17,129 nt of DNA, from NCBI GenBank assembly GCA_001931875.2, contig MSJH02000289.1, positions 1 to 17,129 of the forward strand, given 5' to 3'. The notes under the pieces are model-generated. The model saw only the letters and a program-made list of their open reading frames with translations, was not told the origin of the DNA and did not search any database. Numbering within the stretch: position 1 is the first letter of the stretch; every line of letters begins with the position of its first letter. The stretch is from Byssochlamys sp. IMV 00236. Lineage: Eukaryota; Ascomycota; Eurotiomycetes; Eurotiales; Thermoascaceae. The position numbers and the translations under genes were made by a program. Positions 1 through 9,731 of the stretch are shown here, in pieces.

Positions 1-2
<2 letters not shown>

Positions 3-33
<31 letters not shown>
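3..33. repeat. poly-T tract, 31 nt
   Basis: An uninterrupted run of 31 T. On the minus strand it is poly-A lying directly after the likely splice donor of the GLTSCR1-domain gene, so it belongs to an intron. If it were not spliced, it would encode a run of about ten lysines. Confidence 0.9.
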
Positions 34-35
<2 letters not shown>

Positions 36-36
<1 letters not shown>

Positions 37-1307
37 TTTTCTAATTTTTCTTGCATCTTTTTATACTTTTCAAACAAGTCGGATTGACATTTAAATATAT
101 CCAAGATGGCACTATCCTGAAGTTCAACCGATATCTTATTTGCGTCTAGATCCGCCTTGGGATAATGATAAATATGGTAAGGTAGCAATCGATTGATTGC
201 GTCCTCCAGAGATTTGAATGGCGTTTTGTAATCTGGATTAGTTACAGCCACGTGATCTTTTGAGAGAGTGTCGAGAAATCTGATAGATTTTAGTTATTCC
301 CTTCAAGCAAACAATAAAGACATTACCTTCTCTTAATCTCACGGTGTTGAAACTCTTCTTCCGGTAGACGTTTAGATAGTATAGAATCAGGAAGTGTTTG
401 AGGGAATTTTCTGATATCTTGCTGTTTTGCCGCGGCAATGGGTTTTTGTGTCTGTTGAAGCTGAACAGGCTGTTGTTGTTGTTGTTGTTGTGGTGGTGGT
501 GGTGGCGGTGGTTGTTGTGGTTGTGTCTGAAGCGGTGTTGGGACTCCAAAGGAACTTGTAGAGACGTCAGTTGTGGAGGCGACAGGTGTTGATGCAGCAG
601 AGGTTGTGGCACTATTATTATTACTGTTATCTGCACTTATGGATTGGATATTAAACAGATTAGGCTGTTGTTGATGTTGAGGGGATTGAGGTAAAAGCCC
701 TTGCAGCTGCTTCTTTTTTGAATATTTCCCAGTTTTGATATATTTCCGAGGACCTTTGCTACTATCAGGTGGAGAGGTGGCTTCATACATACCACTTCGT
801 TTCATCCCTTGTTGTTGGAGCTTTTGCTGTAAGAGCATCAGCTGTTGCTGTTGTTCTAGCTCTTCTCTTAACTTTCGTGCAGTCTCCTTGATGGCATCTG
901 CTTCTGCTGGTGTAGGTTGTGGAGGTGTATTAAGTACAAGGGCATCTGTCTTGGGTGCAATTGGTTTATTATTATCCATTGGCATATTTACTTGTTGTTG
1001 TTGTGCTGCTGCAAGCATAGTAGCGGCATGAAGAGATTGAATTTCTTCCATCAATCTTTTTCGTTGTTCTTCACTTATAGAAGATGCTTGAACATTGTCT
1101 GGTAATTTATACACAATCTGATCCTTCTTCCGGACCATGAGTACTTTTATTCCAGCCAAAGTGAGTTCAGTGATTATCTGTTCTTCATTAACTGAGGATG
1201 TAGAAGAAGTGGGTGAGTTTACACTAGACTTTTTTAATAAAGGTCAGTAAATAAAAATAAAAAATATAAACAGGGAAAACTTTTACTTGCGGTTTGTCTT
1301 TCTCCAT
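36..1307 (-). CDS. GLTSCR1-domain (BICRA-like) chromatin protein, 3' truncated by window
   Basis: Three exons are visible: 1307-1287 (MEKDKPQ), 1228-327 and 279-36; the gene continues past the left edge. The 58- and 47-bp introns are GT-AG, have good branch sites (TTTACTGAC, AATAACTAA) and keep frame. The 389 visible residues begin with a Ser/Thr-rich leader. A Lys/Arg-rich stretch (KVLMVRKKDQIVYKLP) follows, then Gln-rich segments, including seven prolines and seven glutamines at about residues 247-260. The last ~80 residues match the GLTSCR1 domain: NPDYKTPFKSLEDAINRLLPYH and YPKADLD are seen, then a helix with DLFEKYKKMQEKLEK. In animals this domain marks BICRA/BICRAL subunits of non-canonical BAF (SWI/SNF) remodellers; the fungal proteins are nuclear and poorly studied. 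At position 36 the exon meets GTAAAA and a poly-A run, which I read as a splice donor. The start is the first ATG that splices in frame. Family call is fairly sure; function is inferred. Confidence 0.8.
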
Positions 1308-1516
1308 TCTGTTCACTCTATTTTTTATTTTCCCTTTTCTGTTTTACAACTTTGAGTGACGCTTTTTAAAAGAGTTTTTTTTTTTGTTCACTGCAATTGG
1401 AGCGTACTCATGATCAAAATGGGTGTCTTGTTGTGACGGTTGTTTATTCAATTATCTTACAGACACCCCGCATATCTCCCACTCATAAAGATTGCATATT
1501 CACCAGGAAGAATTTC

Positions 1517-1522
1517 TTTATT
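1517..1522 (-). terminator. poly(A) signal AATAAA of methyltransferase gene
   Basis: AATAAA on the minus strand starts 10 nt after the stop codon of the methyltransferase, a usual place for a fungal cleavage/polyadenylation signal. The next gene start (ATG at 1307) lies about 210 bp further on. Confidence 0.5.
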
Positions 1523-1531
1523 GTTTTTGTA

Positions 1532-2783
1532 CTATAGTTTTTGGGCTACAACTGCTTCCATATGGAGACATCCACACTTTGTTTCCATGCAATGCTTAAA
1601 TTCTTTTAGGAACCTTTGTTGGCCTTTCTCGTCCTTGAGTCCCAACACTGGAGCACCAACCTTCATTACCCCCTTTACACCTTCCATCCAACTCCAAGCA
1701 ATTTTCTTGGCCGCACTGCTGCCAGTGGCTAAAGAAACAATAGTCAGTAAGCTATCTTCTCACCTTTTTATAGGTGCTATAAATACTTTACTTGTATCAA
1801 CAAATGCAGACTTTGTTTCTATAATCTTGGTGTTGCCAGCCTCTCTCAATAGTCTTTCTAATTCAATGCCGATTCGAGGGTTTTGACCTTTTGCTTCACA
1901 GATAGTAATTACTATGAAAAAATGTATAAATGACACGATCATCTCTTTGCTTCATAATGTGCTTACACCCTGATACTACCTTACAAAAGGTGTCGTCATG
2001 CTCTGCTACTCTATAGTCTGGTTCCATCATCTGTATGAGACCTCCTGGCTTAGTAACGCGTAGTAATTCTTTGATCACACCTGGCCATTCGTCATAGCGT
2101 AGTGCCAAGACAAGTAGCCTTAGGTGAACAAGATCAAAAGTGTTGTCCGGATATGGCAGTCCTTCTAGTACGTTTGCAATCCTGAACGTAAATTGTTTGG
2201 GTGTAGGCTTTTGTGCAACAATATTCACCATATCGCAGCCTTCATAATTACAGTCTGGATAGTCATTAATCATGTCCTTTGGGTGGTGTTAGTCACAGTA
2301 ACCCCTGCTTTGGTTCCGTTCTCTTTTTTTCTTACCATGACCCATACGCCTGAACCACACCCTACATCTAGTATAGATAGTCCTTGCTTAAGATCAAGAA
2401 TTTCAGTTGCGCTTTGTAGCACGTTTCTATGGTAAGATTGTAAGTATCACAGAATACATTTCTTTTTATTCAATGTTACCCTCCAAAAATTTCCTTTAAC
2501 GCAAAATGTTGCTATGCCAGAGTTAGAAAATATATAGGGTCTGTTATTTACTATGGCATCTTACGCCTGTAAGTCTCATCTGTTCTTCGTCATCCTTAGG
2601 CAACCAATAAGTTGAAGCCTCGATTTGATGAAACTCTCTTTGTGTAGGTATGGTTATGTCTTCTGAGCAGCTAATACACGGTGTTTGTCTTGATTCTGAC
2701 ATAGCTGTACTAAAGTATTTCTCTCTGTTTCTGTTTTTATTTGCACACTCAGTGAGCCATGGCTTTGCGAAGCAGCTTCCCAT
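1532..2783 (-). CDS. SAM-dependent methyltransferase (class I, fungal UbiE/type-11-like)
   Basis: Six exons: 2783-2565, 2511-2480, 2426-2336, 2276-1967, 1911-1764 and 1718-1532, giving 328 residues. All introns are 45-59 bp and GT-AG. Each junction joins conserved blocks: RLTG-QHFALKEIFGG, then NVLQSATEIL. SAM-binding motif I is LDVGCGSG (about 103-110). The acidic end of strand 2 is EGCD (D129). GLPYPDNTFDLVHLRLL and the strand-5 block ELLRVTKPGGLIQMMEPD follow. The C-terminal part (ICEAKGQNPRIGIELERLLREAG, WSWMEG) is typical of the large, mostly orphan family of fungal SAM methyltransferases; the substrate cannot be told. The N-terminus MGSCFAK, with Gly2 and Cys4, could be myristoylated and palmitoylated, which would place the enzyme at a membrane; this is inferred. 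The last acceptor (CAG at 1721-1719) was chosen over a nearby TAG because only it keeps the frame. Domain call is secure, precise role unknown. Confidence 0.9.
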
Positions 2784-3035
2784 TACGTATAGGATATATA
2801 AAAATAGAGGGAGGGTACGTTACCTTTTTTTTGGTTACTTGTTTACAAGAGTGAAAAAGAGTAGATTAAGAACTTTTTTTTATACTGTCTGTAGCAACTG
2901 TATGTTACATCCGCGCAAACGAGCGTTATTACATCGTATGACACTAATTCATACAATATCGTACATAATATTATTTTCTTTGCATTCCAAGAAAATCTTT
3001 TTAGTGAGTAACGGAGACAGATATTTACAGAGACA

Positions 3036-3041
3036 TTTATT
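3036..3041 (-). terminator. poly(A) signal AATAAA of alcohol dehydrogenase gene
   Basis: AATAAA on the minus strand, 23 nt past the stop codon of the dehydrogenase, in an AT-rich trailer. It fits as the polyadenylation signal of that gene. Confidence 0.5.
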
Positions 3042-3063
3042 ATAATAAAAGCATTCAACTGCA

Positions 3064-4165
3064 TTAGTTTTCCAATACAAATCTAAATCTAGGCAATCCA
3101 GCTCTAAAGTCTTCAATGGCCTTGTTAACTTCTGACATTGGGTATTTCTTGTACCAAGCCTTGAGATTCTTTTCGGAGATCAATTGGAGCATATCATCCA
3201 AATCTTTGGTACCTCCAACTAAAGAGCCAGTAACAACAATTTGCTTCATGAGTTGAGGGAAGATGGGAACGGGTGGGTATTGGAATTCAGGAGCGTTTAC
3301 ATTAATAAAGACACCGTCAGGAAGCAAGAGGTTAAAGTAAGTTTCCCACTTAAAGTCTTCTCCTACACCAGTACAGATGATATGTGTCAACTTATTTGCA
3401 TACTTTGCCATTTCTTCATCATTGCTTGTGACAACATAGTCATCACATCCGAGTTTAATGGCATCTTCGCGCTTTCTGTTGCTGGATGACAAGGCAATCA
3501 CGTTAGCACCTAATGCTTTACCAAACATGACTGCAAAGTGACCAAGACCACCAATACCCAAAACACCCAAGGTAGAACCAGGACCGACCTTCCATCGTCT
3601 GAGAGGAGCATAGGTTGTTACACCTCCACACAAGAAACTAGCAGCATTTTCGTTGGAAACATTATCAGGGATCTTGCAAACCAACAGTTCATCACCACGC
3701 CACTTGTCAGCATAACCACCAAAAGTCTTTTCACCTGTTGGCCAGTGAGAGTTATAGGTAGCAACTCCTCCTTTCAAACAAGTGTTTTCAGCTCCTTGGT
3801 TGCAACGGTGGCATTGTCCGCATGCACCACACAAAGCACCCATACCAGCACGATCACCGACCTTGACTCTTGTCACATTCTTTCCTACTCTTGTGACAAC
3901 ACCAGTAATTTCATGACCAACAACAACTGGATAGTCAGTGGGTCCCCAGCCAGAGTCTGTAAATAACAGGGTCAATCACTGATCTTAAGAGCGTATTATT
4001 TATATATGTACCAATAGTGTGAATATCGCTACCACAGACACCACAGTGAGTGATATCCATCTCAACAGTATTCTCATCCCAAGTCTTCATTGGGAATTGC
4101 ATTTGTTCAAGTGGCTTGCCCTTGCCAGCACAAGCCCAACCAGTAAGTGTATCGTTATTAGACAT
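3064..4165 (-). CDS. Zinc- and NADP-dependent alcohol dehydrogenase (CAD / yeast ADH6-ADH7 type)
   Basis: Two exons, 4165-4012 and 3956-3064, split by a 55-bp intron, encode 348 residues, a normal length for this medium-chain family. Joining gives HTI-DSGWGPTDYP across the junction. Catalytic zinc ligands are Cys41 (HCGVCGSD), His66-Glu67 (GHE) and Cys161. The structural zinc site is Cys97, Cys100, Cys103 and Cys111 with the usual CxxCxxCx7C spacing. The Rossmann motif is LGIGGLGH (about 184-191). The next strand ends in SSSNRKRED, where Ser and Arg/Lys favour NADP(H) over NAD(H), as in yeast ADH6. The enzyme should reduce aliphatic or aromatic aldehydes to alcohols in the cytosol. Codon use is more biased (GGT, GTC, AAG, ATC) than in the flanking methyltransferase, suggesting good expression. 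A TATA box lies about 55-65 bp before the ATG. Family sure; in vivo substrate unknown. Confidence 0.95.
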
Positions 4166-4220
4166 TGTTTTTTAAAAAGAAGAAAAAGTTTATAGTGAGA
4201 AGAGATGAACGATTGCCAAG

Positions 4221-4230
4221 CTTATATATA
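4221..4230 (-). promoter_or_regulatory. TATA box of alcohol dehydrogenase gene
   Basis: TATATATAAG on the minus strand lies 55-65 nt upstream of the dehydrogenase ATG. It is followed by an A/G-poor, CT-rich leader (TTTTTCTTCTTT on the coding strand) just before the start, as is common in well expressed fungal genes. Confidence 0.5.
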
Positions 4231-4359
4231 CATATTAAAAAAATTAGTGCTAATCGTTGTTTCCCTCAAAGTAAACCGCTCACGTATGCATTTTTTCTTT
4301 TATCATCCATTTTAGGCAAAAACATAACGTAAGCTATTAAAGCTTTAAAATATTCTTCC

Positions 4360-4385
4360 TTTCGGGGATGACTATAATCCCGAAA
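4360..4385. repeat. Inverted repeat TTTCGGG / CCCGAAA
   Basis: Perfect 7-bp arms (4360-4366 and 4379-4385) around a 12-nt loop, about 195-220 bp upstream of the dehydrogenase start. CGG half-sites in inverted order are the kind bound by Zn2Cys6 factors, but no specific regulator can be named. Confidence 0.4.
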
Positions 4386-5469
4386 CGAGAGGAATTAATT
4401 GGCCCTGTATGAGATCGATCTAAATCTTTGTTCCTTTTACCAATAATAATGAGGATTTGATATACACTTTATCCGAAAAGCAAAACTAACGGCTGCGGAC
4501 TGCTTTCGAATCACTCAAGAATTAATAATACAAACGGCACGTCAAAGCGATCTTTTGCCTAATGTTACACTCTTTTAATTTTACTACGCAAGATAATTGA
4601 TGTTGAGTTAAATCTATTAGAAAGAAACCTAGTTTTCATCACAAACAAGTAAAATCCTGAGAGAAAAAGTTTCAACTGGTATAAAAGTGTCTAAAGCCAT
4701 CGTTCAAAAGAAAGGGAGCCAAGTAGTTAGTATTTTTCTGTTTAGTCTCAAGTTTTCTTGCTCGACATTCATTCTGCACATCCGCTGCGGCTTTATTACT
4801 GTTTCATTTTTGACAGTGCCTTTCGTGTCTGTATTTCAATAACCACAAGCTCTCCACTTTTGTAGCAATGTTCAGTGAATAATGTTGGACAATTCCATAA
4901 TCTTCCATTTGAAGTGGCTCATAAAAAAGCTAGAGCTATATGGCTCGCTACAATTTAATTAATGAAACAGCCCTTTCATATAAGCATAGAACAACTTTCA
5001 GTCTGGCAAACATTGAAGCAGCCGTACCCAAAACAAGGACAAAAAATTTCCAAGAGGGGCTTTGACAGAGAGCAAGAAAAGGAAGAATGACCTATTGTAC
5101 TTGACATGGCCCCGCCTTTTTTTTTTCTTTGATGAGTTTGCTAGTAAGAGCGAATTGAAGAGAAAACAGCTCCTAGAGGAGAGGCTCTTAACTCTGAAAG
5201 TATAAACCTGTACTTTCTTTGTAAAAATAAAAAGTGACTAATCCATTGTATTTAACAATTCTGATCCAAGTTAGCAGTATATTATTAAAACTGCATTGAT
5301 TACGCGAAAAAGCACAACAGCAGGAGTAACTATCAATATACATAATGACAGAGAGGCATATCTGTGCACAAACATGCCATCAGGTCGTATTCATGCACTT
5401 GTGATATGCGGGAGATAAAATAGGGTATGTCCTGTGCAGTTTATGACTTTGACTACCTCTCTGTTTCAC

Positions 5470-5485
5470 CACACACACACACACA
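5470..5485. repeat. (CA)8 microsatellite
   Basis: Eight CA units in gene-free DNA. A simple repeat with no linked function visible. Confidence 0.85.
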
Positions 5486-5970
5486 GTGAAACCAATGTAT
5501 CAGCTGTCCTACGACGAATGTTATTGCCGAGGCATAACACTTGTGAGTCCATCATGTTAAATAAATCACAGTTATTTAATAGCACAAAAAAAGTCTGTTT
5601 AAAGCTTGTAAAATAAAATAAAACCTATCAAAATAAAGAGTGATCTATGTTTACATGTGAAAGTAACAAAAGTGAGCACATATGCACCCCGCATGATTTT
5701 ACGGCTGTAGCAAAGGTAATAAGATTAGTATCACATATAAGTTATAAGGGAAGTCTGTAAGCATATTTTGTATGGGGGAATATTCCATTAAAACAATGGT
5801 TTTATTAAATAAGATAATAATGACAGACCCTGCTGCTATGTTTTTGAATTTTAGTTTATATAAAAAAAGAAGATAGATGTTATATAGTGATTGCGCGTGC
5901 GCATGTGATTTAATTAATAAGTTGTTATATATGTGTGTATGCTAGTAATAGTGATTTTAAGAGGGCATTA

Positions 5971-7713
5971 TTAGATTTCACCCTTTTCAGCTTCGTATTC
6001 AATAGTAGCTTGCTTTCGGTTGTATTCATCAACTTGTCTGTTGGAACGAATACCAATTGCATCATCAGCAACATCATTGTCGTCATTCTTGTGGTGGAAA
6101 ACGTAGACAAGAACAGCACAGACGCCAGAGGCACAGGCAATACCAGTGTACATCCAAGTCAACTTGGGATCAACGTCAACAGGGACGAGAGCGAAACCGA
6201 GAATGGCAGCAAAACAGTTGGTGAACAAGAAGATGGCCATAACAATAGACTTCATAGATTGAGGAGCCTTCTTGTAAGCATATTCAAGACCGGTAATGGA
6301 GGCAAAGATTTCAGAGAAAGCAATGAATACATAAGAGGGGATCTGGTAGGCAACACTGATAGGAGGTTGACCAGCATCTGCTGCAGAGTAAATCTTGGCT
6401 TGAATACCAGCAGTGTAACCCATGCCAACAGCGGCAAAAATGAAACCGAGCGTGATACGGAGGATAGGACGCATGGGAAAACCAATACGACGAAGACCAG
6501 GATAGATAAGGCGATCCATGATGGGAATGACAATAATCAAGACAAGAGGATCAATGTTTTGTAAAATATCAGGAGGGACTTGACCAGTCCACATAGTGTT
6601 TGCTTGAGAAACAAGGTTACTGGTCATTTGGTTATAGCAAAGCCAGTAGATAGGATACCAACAAAAGACAACACAGGCGCGAAGGGCACGTCTCAATTCA
6701 TCAACAAAGATGTCATCCCAGGTGGCAGTTGCGGCCAAATCAGGGTGATCAATAGAGAGATTTGAGGGCTTACAAGCTTCCAAACCGCCCTTGACCTTGA
6801 GGCTGTAGTAGAAGAGTTTACCAGCTTCGATAAAGATGGATCCACGAGGAGGGGTTTGGATATATCTCTTGCGACCCAAGACAACAGCAATGATACCAAT
6901 AACAAACATCAAGGTAGGCAAGAGGTAAGCGGCCCAGAAACCAACGTTCTTTTCGATTTCAGTTGTGGCAATAGCAGAAAGAGAACCAACGTTGATACCC
7001 CAATAGAACATGTTGAAGATCTTTTGATAGGTGGCTTGAGGAGTGACAATGACACGTTCACCCTTCTCGGTAGTCTTCACATAGGGAACCTTGCTTTGGT
7101 ACTGTTCGGCAACAAGAGGAGAAACGTTTGATTTGATACCACCAGTACCCAGACCGACGATGATAATACCAACAATAAAACCGGGGAAAGCAGCGCCATT
7201 GGCGATAGCGACAGGAGAAGCAGTAGCAGTCAAAATAACAAGACCAATGAGGTAAAAGCTGGCAAAGAGAAGGATGGTACGGTACTTGCCGAGGTATTGA
7301 TCAGCGACGATGGCGCCAATAATGGGAGTAATATAACCCCAAAATTGGAAAAAGGTGTTTAAAGCAGTAGCTGTTTGTTGTCCACGGCCTAAGGCACCAG
7401 CTGTTTCGGCGGGATCTATGATAAATGAGTTAATTGGATAATTCTATTGAATGATTTATCATTACATACAAGATGGAGGAGCAGGGTTTTGAATGTAGTT
7501 CTGGAAAGGTCCGGAAAGACCGTAGTAAGTGAAACGTTCACAGAACTCAATGACAATAACAAGGTAAGCAGAAATAGGAACTTTGTCGGCAACTTCACGA
7601 CAAGTTTGCCAATCTTCTTCGGTTGGCTCTGGTCCATGGTTGTCGTCTGCGTGGTAATCAGCCTCGTATTCAACTGGGCTCGGGACTCTGTCCTGCTCTA
7701 ATTTTTCAGACAT
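5971..7713 (-). CDS. PTR2: POT/PTR2-family proton-coupled oligopeptide transporter
   Basis: Two exons, 7713-7470 and 7415-5971, with a 54-bp intron, encode 562 residues, close to yeast Ptr2. A hydrophilic acidic N-tail (about 45 residues) precedes the first membrane span. The family's proton-coupling motif ExxER is E56-F-C-E59-R60, followed by FTYYGLSGPFQNYIQ. The junction gives APPS-Y-DPAETAGALGRGQQ, typical of fungal members. PTR2 signature 1 is GYITPIIGAIVADQYLGKY (about 109-127); signature 2 is FYWGINVGSLSA (about 218-229). Roughly twelve hydrophobic spans follow, with a short charged cytosolic tail. It should import di- and tripeptides with protons at the plasma membrane. Codon use is strongly biased to C-ending and GGT-type codons, implying high expression. 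MSEKLEQD is preferred as start: upstream ATGs in the same frame would put a long hydrophobic non-conserved stretch in the 5' leader region. GATAAG sites upstream suggest nitrogen control. Confidence 0.95.
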
Positions 7714-7765
7714 CAAAAAGTTCGAAAAAAAAAAGGAAAGAAGAAGAAAAAAAGACAACTTATTG

Positions 7766-7773
7766 TTTAAATA
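7766..7773 (-). promoter_or_regulatory. Possible TATA element of peptide transporter gene
   Basis: TATTTAAA on the minus strand, about 53-60 nt upstream of the transporter ATG. The stretch between it and the ATG is nearly pure pyrimidine on the coding strand, as in many highly expressed fungal leaders. Confidence 0.4.
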
Positions 7774-7867
7774 GTATGGCCCTGGGTTCATTTTCCGATG
7801 GTTACTCAAGCATAAATGACCATTGAACAACGAATGATGCCTTGTTGACTGACAAGCATAATAACAA

Positions 7868-8261
7868 GATAAGCTCTATTAAGTAATCAAGTTTCCATGA
7901 CAATTTTTATTAAATCTTGTATTGTTTCACTCCTTTTTTAAGAAAAGGGTCCATTGTTTAACTTTTTAAGCTGAAAAGAAGCGCAAAAATTTTTTTGTAT
8001 TCAAGGGCAACATTTTGTTTGGAGTTACCTTATTTCCCAAAAAAGGAATATTTTTTCGCTTGTCCACATGTCAAGATTTTACGATACAAACTCAGGCTAT
8101 TGCAACATGTTTCTCACGTTAAGATCGGCTTTTCTTACTGGCCGCTGTTGTTTGTGCTTGAAGCCGTGCGAGGGGGCGGAAATACGGATTTGTCCAATGA
8201 AATTGTGTGTTTAAAACCTTATCTTTCCTTCTCCCGCAGATCTTTCGCCAAAAGAGATAAG
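7868..8261 (-). promoter_or_regulatory. Three GATAAG sites upstream of peptide transporter
   Basis: GATAAG occurs at 7868-7873 and 8256-8261 on the plus strand and at 8218-8223 on the minus strand, 155-550 bp upstream of the transporter ATG. GATA factors such as Gln3, AreA and NIT2 bind this hexamer and switch on peptide and amino-acid permeases when good nitrogen is scarce. The sites are seen; the regulation is inferred. A tandem pair (8925-8930, 8932-8937) lies much further away. Confidence 0.4.
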
Positions 8262-8936
8262 GGTTTACTTTTTTCATTGGTCACATGAACGACCCTTTTT
8301 GTATTTTATTTATTCCCTGTTGTTTTATAAACGGAAATTCTTTCTAAAAGTATCCAAGAGAGGCATACTTTTTAAGCTTGTAAATAAACAAAATGTTAAT
8401 AAACAAGAGAGAGAGAGATATAGTGCGACTCTATAGAAAAAGAGTGTACAACTCAGTCTATTGTGATGGGTTCTAAGAACGTACCATTTTTTTATAAACA
8501 CTACTCTTTTTGTCTATAGTCTCTTGTGATTAAATTTGGTTAGCTTCCCTTTTTTGACCGAATACAATCCAAAATGAGAAACAAGAACAAAAAAGAGTAA
8601 GAGATGGAATCTATTTTTTAATTTATTGATCTCGGTGAATGAATCAGTTACTATAGTGATAAATCCCTTAGAAATGACAATTGAAAGGGCCATGATTCCA
8701 TATACATGGATACTCTCACACAACCGAAGGATAAACAAAATAGGGAATTTTTTGCCCTAAACTTTCTCACGAAATCAAAAAGTATACGCCTTAAAAGATA
8801 AAGGAGGAAAGCCATGGTCTTGTAAGACATTTTTGAGTAACGTAGTACATATTTTTATGTCAGCACAACAATTTACTATATTTTGACGCTTTTCTTTGTG
8901 TTACCTTGTACTGATCTTTTATTGGATAAGCGATAA
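7874..8936. other. Gene-free stretch upstream of peptide transporter
   Basis: Part of a 4.7 kb gene-poor block. Short open frames here start at non-ATG codons or have AT-driven composition, and none shows a recognisable domain. It holds an (AG) run at 8406-8418 and a G-rich patch near 8168-8180 (AGGGGGCGGAAA). Confidence 0.55.
8406..8418. repeat. (AG)6 simple repeat
   Basis: Short AG microsatellite in gene-free DNA, with no linked function visible. Confidence 0.7.
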
Positions 8937-9080
8937 GACATCTTTGGATATGATTCGAAATTTATAAAAGAAGCAAGCACATTTGACTTTTTGGGTGATT
9001 CAAACTTGGCATCTTATAAGATTGCTTATGCTGACGATATCCAAATTGGCTTGCTTTTCAGATTCTTGGCACATCATTAA
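8937..9080 (+). pseudogene. Reverse-transcriptase-like fragment with YADD motif (LINE relic?)
   Basis: An open stretch of 47 codons between two stops reads GDSNLASYKIAYADDIQI in its middle. The order of a small hydrophilic loop, a hydrophobic strand and then AYADD is how the catalytic motif C of non-LTR (LINE) reverse transcriptases looks, with the two Asp as metal ligands. The frame closes soon after (FLAHH, stop), and none of the upstream fingers/palm motifs can be found in the neighbouring frames. If real, it is a heavily decayed scrap of a retrotransposon. A chance match in 48 codons is possible. Confidence 0.35.
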
Positions 9081-9731
9081 TTGGTTATTTTTTGCATGTC
9101 ATTAAAGTATACAAAAAATATATTGTATATCCAGTTCATAGGCTTTATCCAACATGTATGCTTCCATTCAAATTAAATTGATTCATAAAAGTAGCTCAAG
9201 GCTTACAAGCACAGTATTTTTATTTTATAAAAAATGATTCGACCTTTGACATGTTTGATATGAATCATTATAATAACTCGAGTATAATCGCACAGTAGAA
9301 TGTACACTCTACTTTACATGCATCTATCAATTAAGTGACAAATAATCGCAATTATTTTAATAATATTAGCTGCTTCCAATTCGCTACATTCGTTTTTGCG
9401 CGTTGTCGTTCTGTCGCAGGCTTAAGAGCTTCGTTATTTGTGATGAGTAAGGGCAAATACTAACACGACGTTTTAAGCGAATGACTAAATTTGACTTTTT
9501 TTGTGCCTAATAGCATATCCTGACTCCTCTCTACATGATTATTTATTGATGCAACAATGCTATATACATTGTTTCATAAAAGTATAGCTTATTCATAATA
9601 AAGAGCATGCAATTGAAATATTAGTTGATCATATTGAAGAAGAATGGGCATAGTCGTAAAAGGATTCACAATTGAATAAAGGGATAGGTTTGTTGACAAT
9701 CAAATAACGTGTTAAAAAGGTGAGCATAGTG

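Larger units (their letters stand above)
4231..5970. other. Gene-free intergenic region, 1.7 kb
   Basis: No frame here has the length, composition or splice pattern of a gene. The right end holds the 3' trailer of the peptide transporter; the left end holds the upstream region of the dehydrogenase. Small items are a 7-bp inverted repeat at 4360-4385, a plus-strand TATA-like GTATAAAAG near 4679-4687 with no coding sequence behind it, a (CA)8 run at 5470-5485, and a GC-only palindrome (TGCGCGTGCGCA) near 5892-5903. Confidence 0.6.

Noticed and set aside
398..1105. Plus-strand open frames rich in Leu/Trp/Cys over the Gln/Pro-rich part of the GLTSCR1-domain gene
   Set aside because: They are mirror images of CAG/CCA repeats and show no domain or splice structure.
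1440..1886. 148-codon plus-strand open frame
   Set aside because: It lies opposite the last two exons of the methyltransferase, whose protein sequence is clearly conserved in kind.
4480..4530. Possible tRNA B-box (TTTCGAATCAC)
   Set aside because: No matching A-box, acceptor stem or cloverleaf around it. No tRNA was found anywhere in the window.
5935..6564. 209-codon plus-strand open frame
   Set aside because: It is the antisense of the peptide transporter; long antisense frames arise from its biased codons.
7995..8288. 97-codon plus-strand open frame with mixed composition
   Set aside because: No domain, no similar neighbour frame and no promoter logic; it lies in the transporter's upstream region.
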